Shown here: positions 51,347 to 59,181 of the stretch, in pieces | Layout: each line of letters begins with the position of its first letter | Position numbering within the stretch: the stretch's first letter is position 1 | Source: Burkholderia sp. BCC1644 | GTDB taxonomy: Bacteria; Pseudomonadota; Gammaproteobacteria; Burkholderiales; Burkholderiaceae | Reading direction: 5' to 3' | Assembly (NCBI RefSeq): GCF_902833225.1 | Contig: NZ_CADFEI010000003.1 | Span: 248,001-312,000, forward strand | Length of the DNA stretch: 64,000 nucleotides | The notes under the pieces: generated by a model | Database searches by the model: none | Seen by the model: the letters and a program-made list of their open reading frames with translations, nothing else | Told to the model about the DNA's origin: nothing | Program-made: the position numbers and the translations under genes

Positions 51347-51485
51347 CCACTGCTCCGAGAGCGAGACAGTCAGTGCGTGACACGTCTCGCGAAATGTCGT
51401 GTGTCGGAGTATCGACGGCCAGCGTTGCCCGGGAAAGGCACGAATCGCCAAAACAGTTTTGAGCGCAACGGGATGATCGGCCGCG

Positions 51486-52142
51486 TCAGACGAATCCTTC
51501 TTCGACCAGCGTACAGCCGTTCGCGGTGATCTCGTGCCGCTGGCCCGAGCCGCCGACCACGCGGCTCCAGCTCGCCGACACGAGCACGGCCGCCTCGCCA
51601 TCCGTGCGCAACGCATAGCTGAAGCCGCCGTACATGCCCGGCACCGCGAACCACGTGCTTCCGGCCCGCGCGTCGAGTTCCAGCAGCGGTTCGAGTTCGG
51701 GCAGGCGCAGTGCATCGACGCGCAGGCGCGCGATGCGGCCCAGGATCATCGCGTGGAAATGGCGCTGGATGGCAAGCAGCGTAACGTCGGGCACGAAGCG
51801 CTGCGGCTGCGGCGTCAGCCACTCGACCAGATGCCGATGCCCGCGCCGCACGGCGATATCGATCGCGCGCTCGCGTTGCGCATCGCGCAGCATGCGCGAT
51901 GCGCCGAGCCGCAGCAGTTCGGCAACGACAGCGTTCGGCGCGCCGCCGTAAGCGGCCTGATGCAGCGGCGTAAAGAGCGACGTGCCGCCGAGCCGCGTCG
52001 CGTTGACGAGGTCAGGCTGTCGCGCGACGCAGTCGAGCATCGTCGCCCATTCGCCATTGCGCGCCGCGTCGGCCAATGCGTGCCGGCTCGCGACCTGCGC
52101 GTCGCCGAGCACATCGGCGCCCGTGATGCCATCCCATGCCAT
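51486..52142 (-). CDS. Ankyrin-repeat protein
   Basis: The 218-residue protein has ankyrin-like repeats near residues 50-110 (FTPLHQAAYGGAPNAVVAEL, then RLGASRMLRDAQRERAIDIA and RRGHRHLVEWL). The C-terminal half (ELDARAGSTWFAVPGMYGGF) does not fit the repeat and may be a separate domain of unknown type. It probably mediates protein binding. The start at 52140-52142 is used. It lies 48 bp downstream of the LuxR-type gene on the same strand, so the two may be co-transcribed. Confidence 0.75.
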   Translation of the reverse strand: MAWDGITGADVLGDAQVASRHALADAARNGEWATMLDCVARQPDLVNATRLGGTSLFTPLHQAAYGGAPNAVVAELLRLGASRMLRDAQRERAIDIAVRRGHRHLVEWLTPQPQRFVPDVTLLAIQRHFHAMILGRIARLRVDALRLPELEPLLELDARAGSTWFAVPGMYGGFSYALRTDGEAAVLVSASWSRVVGGSGQRHEITANGCTLVEEGFV

Positions 52143-52190
52143 GCTCAATCGGCTCTCCTCGGGTATCGCGTATGCGTCACGGCAGCAGCG

Positions 52191-53045
52191 TCACGCGTCG
52201 CTCCGGCGCGCCGCCGACGACGCGTCGAGCGCATCGTGATCGACCAGCAGGTTCAGCAGCTGGCGCCGCGATTCGATGCCGAGCTTCGCGAACGCGCGAC
52301 GTGCATAGGTGTCGATCGACGACGGACGAATGCCGAGTTCGTGCGCGATATCCTGCGTCTTCCGGCCGCGAATCAGGCGGACGCACACCTCCGACTCGCG
52401 CGACGTCAGCTTCTCGAACACGTCGTGCAGCCGCTGCGTGGCGATGCCCTCGCGCACCCGGGCCGCGCCCGCATCGGCCGGCCGGTCGCCGACGATGCGC
52501 CGATGCGCGACCGCCAGCGGCAACACGATCAGCGCGACATGCCGCACGATGCTCAGCTCCTTCAGCGAAAACGGCGGCAGCCGGCGCGCACGGCACACCG
52601 ACAGCGCATAGGTCAGCTCGTCCACGCGATACGTGACCACGCATTCGTCGTGAATGTCCTCGGTATCGTAAAACGCGCACCGGATTTCCGGGTTCAGCCG
52701 CAGCGTCGACAGCTGCAGCAACTGCGTATCGCGTTCGCCGCGGATGCAGTCGAATGTCGTATCGATCTGCGCGAAATCGCGGTAATAGCGCGTCATGGTG
52801 CGCTCGATCTGGTCCGGATACGTGCCGTAGCTGCCGATCCAGCCGACGCGACGCTCGAGCAGCGACTCGTCTTCGTAATCCAGATGAATGGAATCGCAAT
52901 CGACGATGCGCGTCAGGTTCTCGAACACAACCGCGACGAAATCCGGCGATCCGATCGCACCGGCCACGGCCGACAGCGCGTCGGACATGAACACGAGCTG
53001 GTTCAACTGGATATCGATCGTCGCGGCGGCGTCATGGTCGGTCAT
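52191..53045 (-). CDS. LuxR-family regulator
   Basis: The 284-residue protein has a C-terminal LuxR/FixJ-type helix-turn-helix (LTSRESEVCVRLIRGRKTQD, then IAHELGIRPSSIDTYARRAF) at about residues 215-280. An N-terminal region of about 190 residues resembles no sensor I can name (no response-regulator Asp, no clear autoinducer motif). It is divergent from the polyamine-type binding-protein gene, with a 271-bp gap, and lies upstream of the ankyrin gene. The start at 53043-53045 is used; a GTG 9 bp earlier is in frame. Confidence 0.82.
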   Translation of the reverse strand: MTDHDAAATIDIQLNQLVFMSDALSAVAGAIGSPDFVAVVFENLTRIVDCDSIHLDYEDESLLERRVGWIGSYGTYPDQIERTMTRYYRDFAQIDTTFDCIRGERDTQLLQLSTLRLNPEIRCAFYDTEDIHDECVVTYRVDELTYALSVCRARRLPPFSLKELSIVRHVALIVLPLAVAHRRIVGDRPADAGAARVREGIATQRLHDVFEKLTSRESEVCVRLIRGRKTQDIAHELGIRPSSIDTYARRAFAKLGIESRRQLLNLLVDHDALDASSAARRSDA

Positions 53046-53316
53046 ACGATGCACGGGGAATGGGGACGCTTACCGTTACCACGCCAAAAGTGCGCTGCCA
53101 ATTCCCTCGCGCCGGGTTCCCGTACGCACGGCCGCCCGGCTGTACGGATTTCATGGACAGACATCCGGCCGGCCGCCACATACAGTCGTTCCCGATATCC
53201 GGCGAGGCCCGTCGGCGCGTTCCCGGTTCGAAGCGGACCGCCGCGCGCCTCGCCGACCGACCCGCGGCGCGTCCGCGCCCCGCAGTGCGCCGCCCTCGTT
53301 CCGAAAGGGAGTGACC

Positions 53317-54435
53317 ATGATCGTCCGCGTTTTTCGTCTCGCCTTCCCCGTTGCAATCGCGACCGTTGCCTGCTTCGCGCCGCTGTCGGTATCGCCGGCC
53401 CGCGCGGCCGACACCGAACTGAACGTGTACAACTGGTCCGAGTACATTGCGAAAACGACGATCCCGGACTTCCAGAAACAGACCGGCGTGCACGTGCGCT
53501 ACGACGTCTACGACAGCGACGACACACTGCAGTCGAAGCTGCTGGCCGGCAGTTCCGGCTACGACATCGTGGTGCCGACGTCGAACTACATGGCCAAGCA
53601 GATCCAGGCCGGCGTGTACCAGAAGCTCGACAAGACGAAGCTGCCGAACCTCGCGAACCTCGATCCCGCGCTGATGAAGAAGATCGCCGAATCCGACCCT
53701 GGCAACCAGTACGGCGTACCGTGGGCCTACGGTACCGACGGCGTCGGCTACAACGTGCAGGCGGTCAGGAAGGCGCTCGGCGACGGCGCGCCGCTCGACA
53801 GCTGGGCGCTGGTGTTCGATCCGGCCAACGTGTCGAAGCTGAAAAGCTGCGGCGTGTCGTTCCTCGACGCGCCGGACGACGTGTTTGCGGCCGCGCTCCA
53901 GTATCTCGGCAAGGACCCGAACAGCAAGAACCCGGCCGATTACCACACGGCATTCGACATGCTGAAGAAGGTGCGCCCGTACATCACGCAGTTCAACTCG
54001 TCGGGCTACAACAACGACCTCGCGAACAACGACGTCTGTGTCGTGCTCGGCTGGTCGGGCGACGTCAGCGTCGCACGCCGCGAAGCGGCGGCGGCGAAGC
54101 GCGGCTACGAGATCCGTTACGCGAACCCGAAGGAAGGCGGCATCCTGTGGTTCGACGTGATGGCGATTCCGAAGGATGCGCCGCATCCGGAAGCCGCGCT
54201 GCAGTGGATCAACTACATCCAGGACCCGAAGGTCAACGCGGACATCACCAACGAGATCTACTACCCGAGCGCGAACAAGGCGGCCCATCAGTACGTGACG
54301 CCGGCCGTCGCGCACGACCCGAACGTGTATCTGTCCGCCGACGTGCTCGACAGGATGACGCTGTCGAAGCCGCGTTCGGCCGACATCGCGCGACTCGAGA
54401 ACCGCCTGTGGCAGCAACTGAAAACCGGCAACTGA
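53317..54435 (+). CDS. Polyamine-type ABC substrate-binding protein (PotF family)
   Basis: The 372-residue protein starts at 53317 after AAAGGGAGTGACC. It has a Sec signal peptide (about 30 residues) and the spermidine/putrescine-binding core: LNVYNWSEYIAKTTIPDFQK, then SSGYDIVVPTSNYMAKQI and QYGVPWAYGTDGVGYN. The conserved aromatic/acidic positions of PotF/PotD are in the expected regions. No permease or ATPase follows; a hairpin terminator and a cupin gene come next. The divergent LuxR gene may control it. Confidence 0.88.
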   Translation: MIVRVFRLAFPVAIATVACFAPLSVSPARAADTELNVYNWSEYIAKTTIPDFQKQTGVHVRYDVYDSDDTLQSKLLAGSSGYDIVVPTSNYMAKQIQAGVYQKLDKTKLPNLANLDPALMKKIAESDPGNQYGVPWAYGTDGVGYNVQAVRKALGDGAPLDSWALVFDPANVSKLKSCGVSFLDAPDDVFAAALQYLGKDPNSKNPADYHTAFDMLKKVRPYITQFNSSGYNNDLANNDVCVVLGWSGDVSVARREAAAAKRGYEIRYANPKEGGILWFDVMAIPKDAPHPEAALQWINYIQDPKVNADITNEIYYPSANKAAHQYVTPAVAHDPNVYLSADVLDRMTLSKPRSADIARLENRLWQQLKTGN

Positions 54436-54464
54436 CCGCGCCGCCCTCAACCGTGCAATCATGC

Positions 54465-54485
54465 GAACGCGCCGTCGGCGCGTTC
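54465..54485 (+). terminator. Hairpin after the polyamine-binding-protein gene
   Basis: GAACGCGCC and GGCGCGTTC make a perfect 9-bp stem with a 3-nt loop, followed by ATTTC, in the 77-bp gap before the cupin gene. A short T-containing tail makes it a plausible partial terminator. Confidence 0.6.
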
Positions 54486-54512
54486 ATTTCAATTCGACGC
54501 AACCTGACCATC

Positions 54513-54884
54513 ATGATCGACGTTTCCTCCATCACCGACGCGTTTGCCCCCAGCGGCGAGCCGACGCAGTACCGCGTATCGCCCGAGAAGCTGATTTCCG
54601 GCGATCCGCTGCACACGCTCACGCCCGGCTTCGCGAGTCCGTGCGGCCGTTTCTCGACCGGCATCTGGGAAAGCACGCCCGGATGCTGGCACGTCGCGTA
54701 CACCGAAGCGGAATACTGCGAGATCCTCGAAGGCACGTCGGTGATCACCGACCTCGAAGGCAACCGGAAAACCCTGCGTGCCGGCCACCGCTTCGTGATT
54801 CCGCCAGGCTTTCGCGGCACGTGGGAAGTGGTCGAACGCACGCGGAAGATCTTCGTCGCGTACGACGAGCAACCGGCCGGGTAA
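54513..54884 (+). CDS. Cupin-3 (DUF861-type) protein
   Basis: The 123-residue protein starts at 54513 and follows the cupin-3 pattern: GIWESTPGCWHVAYTEAEYC near residue 50, then EILEGTSVITDLEGNRKTLR and AGHRFVIPPGFRGTWEVVER, where metal-binding histidines/glutamates of the family are partly replaced. Such proteins (ethanolamine/ureidoglycine-related cupins) often process or sense small amines. It lies 77 bp after the polyamine-binding protein; a link with polyamine use is possible but only positional. Confidence 0.78.
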   Translation: MIDVSSITDAFAPSGEPTQYRVSPEKLISGDPLHTLTPGFASPCGRFSTGIWESTPGCWHVAYTEAEYCEILEGTSVITDLEGNRKTLRAGHRFVIPPGFRGTWEVVERTRKIFVAYDEQPAG

Positions 54885-55005
54885 GCGGCGGCGGCGCGGG
54901 TCGCGCGCAACATCGCTCCCCAATTCGCCACGCATTTCCACGCCGATGACATGGAAATGACACACGCGGCCGGTAATTTCCGGTCGTCCCGTCCCGTGTG
55001 CCGCC

Positions 55006-55893
55006 ATGCTTGCCCTGCTTCTCGCCGCCTTCTACGAAACCGCCCGCCAGGGCAGCGTGACCGCGGCCGCGAAGCGCCTCGACGTGAGCCAGCCGACGAT
55101 CACGTCGCGCATCCAGCAGCTCGAACGCCACTACGGTGTCGAGCTGTTTCATCGTCGCGGCAACCGTCTCGACCTCAGCGATGCCGGTGCGTCGCTGATG
55201 CCGATGATCGGCCAGATGCTGCAGATGGAATACGACATCGATTTCGCGCTGCGCAACGAGCGCGAACTGCACACGGGCAACCTGCGCGTCGGCACGACCG
55301 GCCCGTTCTACATCCTGCCGGCGATCGCCGCGTTCCGCCGCCAGTATCCGGCCGTGAAGATCAGCATCGAGATCGGCAACTCGCAGCAGGTGCTCGATGC
55401 ACTGGTCGATTTTCGCGTCGACGTCGCCGTGTCGTCGCAGCGCGACGACGATCCGCGCTTCGTCCGGCATACGATCGCGAACGATCCGCTGGTGCTGGTC
55501 GTCCACCGCTCGCATCCGCTCGCCGCGCGTGAATCGGTGACGCTCGCGATGCTGGCCCGCGAGACGCTGCTGCTGCGCGAGGCCGGCTCGCGCACGCGTG
55601 CGCTGATGGAACACGTGCTGAAGCACGCGGGCATCGACGTGCCCGCGAACGCGATCGAGCTCGGCAGCCGCGAAGCGATCCGCGAAGCCGTGCGGCACGA
55701 CATGGGCTGCACGCTGATGCCGCGCGGCGAGGTCGGCGCGCATCCCGAGCTGCGCGCGATCGCGATCGCCGACGATCTGCCGCCGATGCACGAATACCTG
55801 TACTACCTCGACGCGCGCGCCGATACGCGGCTGATCACGGCGTTCATGGCGAACGTCGAACGCCGCGACGACCGCACGTTTGCGCGCGCATAG
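55006..55893 (+). CDS. LysR-family regulator near the polyamine genes
   Basis: The 295-residue protein has an N-terminal helix-turn-helix (SVTAAAKRLDVSQPTITSRI, about residues 17-36) and an effector domain with FRVDVAVSSQRDDDPRFVRH. The substrate-binding half resembles the PhnR/AEP-type LysR proteins in my memory, but this is not secure. It follows the cupin by 121 bp on the same strand and is convergent with the HAD gene (12-bp gap). Possible regulator of the upstream polyamine-type genes. Confidence 0.84.
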   Translation: MLALLLAAFYETARQGSVTAAAKRLDVSQPTITSRIQQLERHYGVELFHRRGNRLDLSDAGASLMPMIGQMLQMEYDIDFALRNERELHTGNLRVGTTGPFYILPAIAAFRRQYPAVKISIEIGNSQQVLDALVDFRVDVAVSSQRDDDPRFVRHTIANDPLVLVVHRSHPLAARESVTLAMLARETLLLREAGSRTRALMEHVLKHAGIDVPANAIELGSREAIREAVRHDMGCTLMPRGEVGAHPELRAIAIADDLPPMHEYLYYLDARADTRLITAFMANVERRDDRTFARA

Positions 55894-55905
55894 CGACGCG
55901 CACGC

Positions 55906-56592
55906 TCATACCGTTTCGAACAAGTCGACGATCTGCCAGCCCCGCTGCATCGCCACGGCACGCAATCGTTCATCCGGATTCGTCGCGATCGCATCGGTCA
56001 CCTGCTCGAGCAGCGGCACGTCGTTGTGCGAATCGCTGTAGAACCAGCTGCGCGCGAAATCCGTCCGCGCGAGACCGAGCGACGCCAGCCACGCATCGGT
56101 ACGCACGATCTTCCCCTCCCGATAGCTCGGCACGCCGGCCGGGCGCCCCGTATAGCGCGACTCGGGCCGGCCGTCGACGGTCTCTAGCTCGCAGGCGATC
56201 AGCGCCTCGATGCCGAATGCGCGCGCGATCGGCCGCGTGATGAACGCATTCGTCGCGGTGACGACGCAGCACAGGTCGCCTCGCTCGCGATGATGGCGCA
56301 CGAGGTCGAGCGCGGTCGGCGAGATCGCGGGCCATACGACGTCGGCCATGAAGCACGCGTGCCAGTGCGCGAGCCGTTCGCGCGAATAGCGTGCGAGCGG
56401 CGCAAGCATGTTGCACAGATGCGCGTGGATATCGAGCGTGCCGGCCGCATAGCCGGCCGCGAATGCGGCGTCGATGCGGTCGAATTCGGCCGCGTCGACG
56501 AGGCCGTGCTCGACCATGAAACGGCCCCAGGCCTGGTCGCTGTCGAACGGAATGAGGGTGAGGTCGAGATCGAAAAGCGCGAGTTGCGTCAT
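55906..56592 (-). CDS. HAD-IB family hydrolase (SerB/haloacid-dehalogenase type)
   Basis: The 228-residue protein has the DxDxT nucleophile motif as D8-L9-D10-L11-T12 in LALFDLDLTLIPFDSD. The later HAD motifs are TATNAFITRP (motif II, Thr), a lysine in SYREGKIVRTD and the acidic pair in FYSDSHNDVPLL. The subclass IB pattern is that of small-molecule phosphatases such as phosphoserine-phosphatase-like enzymes. The start at 56590-56592 is used. It is independent of the phospholipase cluster, with a 140-bp gap. Confidence 0.85.
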   Translation of the reverse strand: MTQLALFDLDLTLIPFDSDQAWGRFMVEHGLVDAAEFDRIDAAFAAGYAAGTLDIHAHLCNMLAPLARYSRERLAHWHACFMADVVWPAISPTALDLVRHHRERGDLCCVVTATNAFITRPIARAFGIEALIACELETVDGRPESRYTGRPAGVPSYREGKIVRTDAWLASLGLARTDFARSWFYSDSHNDVPLLEQVTDAIATNPDERLRAVAMQRGWQIVDLFETV

Positions 56593-56732
56593 CGAATGAA
56601 GCGTCGTGTGAACAGGAAGGAATGAAAAACGCGCGGCCTCGCCCACGCGAAGCCGCGCACAAAAGCCGCCGGCGCGAATCGGCGCGCCGCCGGCACCCGG
56701 TGATGCGACGCCGGCCGCACGGCCGGCGCCCG

Positions 56733-58871
56733 TCAGCTGGACACGCCCATCGCCGGATCGCTGATGCTGTCCTTGCCGGTCTCGACGCGGCCCGCGAAGC
56801 GGCGCACGAGGCCGTTCTCGGCCGTCAGCGTGAAGTCGTACCAGCCGCTCGACGCGGCGAGCGTCCAGTACGGCTCGACCTGCATCCCCGCCGGCACCGC
56901 ATAGCTCCACGGGCCGTCGGTGCGGTACGCGTTCGACGTGACCGTGACCTGGCTCGCCGCGTTGCCGACGTTCATGATCGTCAGGTACACGGCGTCGTTC
57001 GCCGGGTCGTAGCACACGCGGATTTCCGGCACGGGGCCACTCGCGGCCTGCGCGACGTTGCCCTGGAATTCGCGCAGGAAGCCGTTCGGCCCGAGCACCC
57101 ACAGGTCGTAGTTGCCTGCGTTGTCGGCCACCGCGCGCCACGAATCCGACAGCTGCTTGCCCGCCTCGACCGTATAGCGGCGCGGCGCGCGATCGAGATG
57201 CAGCTTGTCGTACACATGGAACACCGCGCCGACCGTGCCCGTGTTGCTGAACGTGAGCCACAGCAGCCCGCCCGATACGTCGGCGCTCGCGCTCGTATGC
57301 AGTTCGTACGGCAATGCACGCGACGGCCGCGTGCCCTGCGGCTGCACCGGCATCTGCTGCGACGCGACCGACGGCACAGGCACCGCGCCCATCAGGGCCT
57401 GCTGCACGTGCTGCGCGTCGGCCGCGGCCTTGGTCGGTGCCGGCAGTGACGCTGTCGGGTTGCCGTTCGGATTCCTGAAGTTGAATGCCGACGTCATGTC
57501 GCCGCACACCGCGCGGCGCCACGGGCTGATGTTCGGCTCCTGCACGCCGAAGCGCTGCTCGAGAAAGCGCAGCACCGACGTATGGTCGAACACTTCCGAG
57601 TTGACCCAGCCGCCCGTGCTCCACGGCGACACGACGAACATCGGCACGCGCGGGCCAGGCCCGTACGGGCGGCCGTCCGGCGCGAGCGGCGACGAATCGC
57701 CGGGCGGGTTCGGCAGCGTGAAGTACTCGTACTGCGTGGTCACGGTCGACTTGCCCGCATACGTGCCGTCCGTGTTGCGCGACGGCGGGTTCGGCGGCGG
57801 CATGTGATCGAAGAAGCCGTCGTTCTCGTCGTAGTTCACGAACAGCACGGTCTTGCTCCACACGTCCGGATTCGCGGTCAGCGTGTCGAGCAGGCGCTGC
57901 AGGTAGTACGCGCCCTGCCCCGGCGTCGACGCGCCCGGGTGCTCGCAGTACGCGGTCGGCGACACGATCCAGCTCACCTGCGGCATCCGGTTCGCCGCGA
58001 TGTCGTCGGCGAGCGACTGCAGGAAGCCGCCGTCCGGCATCGTGTTGCCGATCCCCTTGTACAGCGGCGACAGCGCCTCCATCGCGGGCGAGTACGGCGC
58101 GTTCGGCGAACCCGGCACGGTCTCGTTGACCTTGCGGAACGTCGCGAAGCCCGCGAGCGGGTTGTCGGTGTAGTTGTCCGGCATGTTCTGGTAGACCTTC
58201 CAGCTCACGCCCGACGCCTGCAGGCGCTCCGGGTAGGTCGTCCACGTGAGGCCCGTCTTCGACGAACCGAGGCCGTCCCAGCCGTCGTTGTTCACGACGG
58301 CCGTGTTCGAGCCCGTCGGGCCGTTGGTGCCGGTCCACAGGAAGATCCGGTTCGAGTTCGTGCCGCCGTGCAGCGAGCAGTGGTACGCGTCGCACACGGT
58401 GAACGCATTCGCGAGCGCGAAGTGAAACGGCAGGTCGGACTGGCGCAGGTAGCCCATCGACGCATCGCCCTTCGACGCGGGCCAGGCGGTCATCCGGCCG
58501 TTGTCCCATGCCGAATGCGAATCGGTCCACGAGTGCGCGCCGCCGACCAGCAGCGCATTGCCCTTCGTGCTGTCGAGATAGAACGGCAGCACCGGGCGCT
58601 TGCCGTCGTTCTGCTGCCAGACCGGCGTGCCGCCCGGCTGCGGGATCGTCAGGCGATCGCCGAAGCCGCGCACGCCGGGCATCGTGCCGAAGTAATGATC
58701 GAACGAACGGTTTTCCTGCATGAAGATCACGACGTGCTGGACGTCGTTGATCGTGCCCGTCTGGTTGTTGGCGGGAATCGCGAGCGCGCGCCGGATCGCC
58801 GGCGGGAACATCGAGAAGGCCGTGCCGGCAGCGGCGGCACGGAGAAACGAGCGGCGGTCGATGGAAGTCAT
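56733..58871 (-). CDS. Tat-exported phosphocholine-specific phospholipase C
   Basis: The 712-residue protein has a twin-arginine signal (R6-R7 in DRRSFLRAAAAG). The catalytic domain has the phosphoesterase motif ENRSFDHYFGT at about residues 53-63, with MPPPNPP and WSTGGWVNSEVFDHTSVLRF further on. Two C-terminal beta-rich DUF756-type repeats complete the PlcH/PlcN layout. It cleaves phosphatidylcholine or sphingomyelin outside the cell. It is last in a three-gene minus-strand set of exported proteins. No PlcR chaperone gene follows, unlike Pseudomonas plcH. Confidence 0.9.
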   Translation of the reverse strand: MTSIDRRSFLRAAAAGTAFSMFPPAIRRALAIPANNQTGTINDVQHVVIFMQENRSFDHYFGTMPGVRGFGDRLTIPQPGGTPVWQQNDGKRPVLPFYLDSTKGNALLVGGAHSWTDSHSAWDNGRMTAWPASKGDASMGYLRQSDLPFHFALANAFTVCDAYHCSLHGGTNSNRIFLWTGTNGPTGSNTAVVNNDGWDGLGSSKTGLTWTTYPERLQASGVSWKVYQNMPDNYTDNPLAGFATFRKVNETVPGSPNAPYSPAMEALSPLYKGIGNTMPDGGFLQSLADDIAANRMPQVSWIVSPTAYCEHPGASTPGQGAYYLQRLLDTLTANPDVWSKTVLFVNYDENDGFFDHMPPPNPPSRNTDGTYAGKSTVTTQYEYFTLPNPPGDSSPLAPDGRPYGPGPRVPMFVVSPWSTGGWVNSEVFDHTSVLRFLEQRFGVQEPNISPWRRAVCGDMTSAFNFRNPNGNPTASLPAPTKAAADAQHVQQALMGAVPVPSVASQQMPVQPQGTRPSRALPYELHTSASADVSGGLLWLTFSNTGTVGAVFHVYDKLHLDRAPRRYTVEAGKQLSDSWRAVADNAGNYDLWVLGPNGFLREFQGNVAQAASGPVPEIRVCYDPANDAVYLTIMNVGNAASQVTVTSNAYRTDGPWSYAVPAGMQVEPYWTLAASSGWYDFTLTAENGLVRRFAGRVETGKDSISDPAMGVSS

Positions 58872-58908
58872 GATCGGGAAAGAAGAGCGTTGCGGAAAGG
58901 CGCGCGCG

Positions 58909-59169
58909 TCACGGCGCGCAGCGCAGCTGCGAGTTCAGCAACGGCGACGGCAGCGCGGCCGTGCCCGATGCAGCGCACGGGCCGGCGCCCGGCAGCGCGA
59001 CGATCGGCACCGGCGCGCTCGCGCCGCCCGCACCGGCCGGTGCGGCATTCGCCTTCGCGGCGCCGGCGGCCGTACCGCCCGAATCGTCGCCTCCGCATCC
59101 GGCAACCAGCGCGCTCAACACGCAGGCGGCGAGCCCGACGCGCACGCGGCGCAGGTGGGTGAGGTTCAT
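58909..59169 (-). CDS. Small putative lipoprotein upstream of phospholipase C
   Basis: The 86-residue protein has a signal peptide ending in a lipobox (SALVAGCGGDD), so a cysteine near residue 25 would be lipidated. A Gly/Ala-rich low-complexity linker follows (GGTAAGAAKANAAPAGAGGA), then a short tail with two cysteines (GPCAASGTAA, LRCAP). Function unknown. Position between the phosphatase-like lipoprotein and phospholipase C (12- and 37-bp gaps) suggests it works with them, possibly as an assembly or anchoring factor (inference). Confidence 0.68.
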   Translation of the reverse strand: MNLTHLRRVRVGLAACVLSALVAGCGGDDSGGTAAGAAKANAAPAGAGGASAPVPIVALPGAGPCAASGTAALPSPLLNSQLRCAP

Positions 59170-59181
59170 GTCGGCACTCCG

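Noticed and set aside
51534..54884. A 1116-codon open frame on the plus strand
   Set aside because: It runs antisense across the ankyrin and LuxR genes and overlaps the polyamine-binding protein in another frame; its translation is Arg-rich and only its 3' part (54513-54884, the cupin) is real.
55906..58530. An 874-codon minus-strand frame
   Set aside because: Only its last part is the HAD phosphatase; the rest is an off-frame read of the phospholipase gene.
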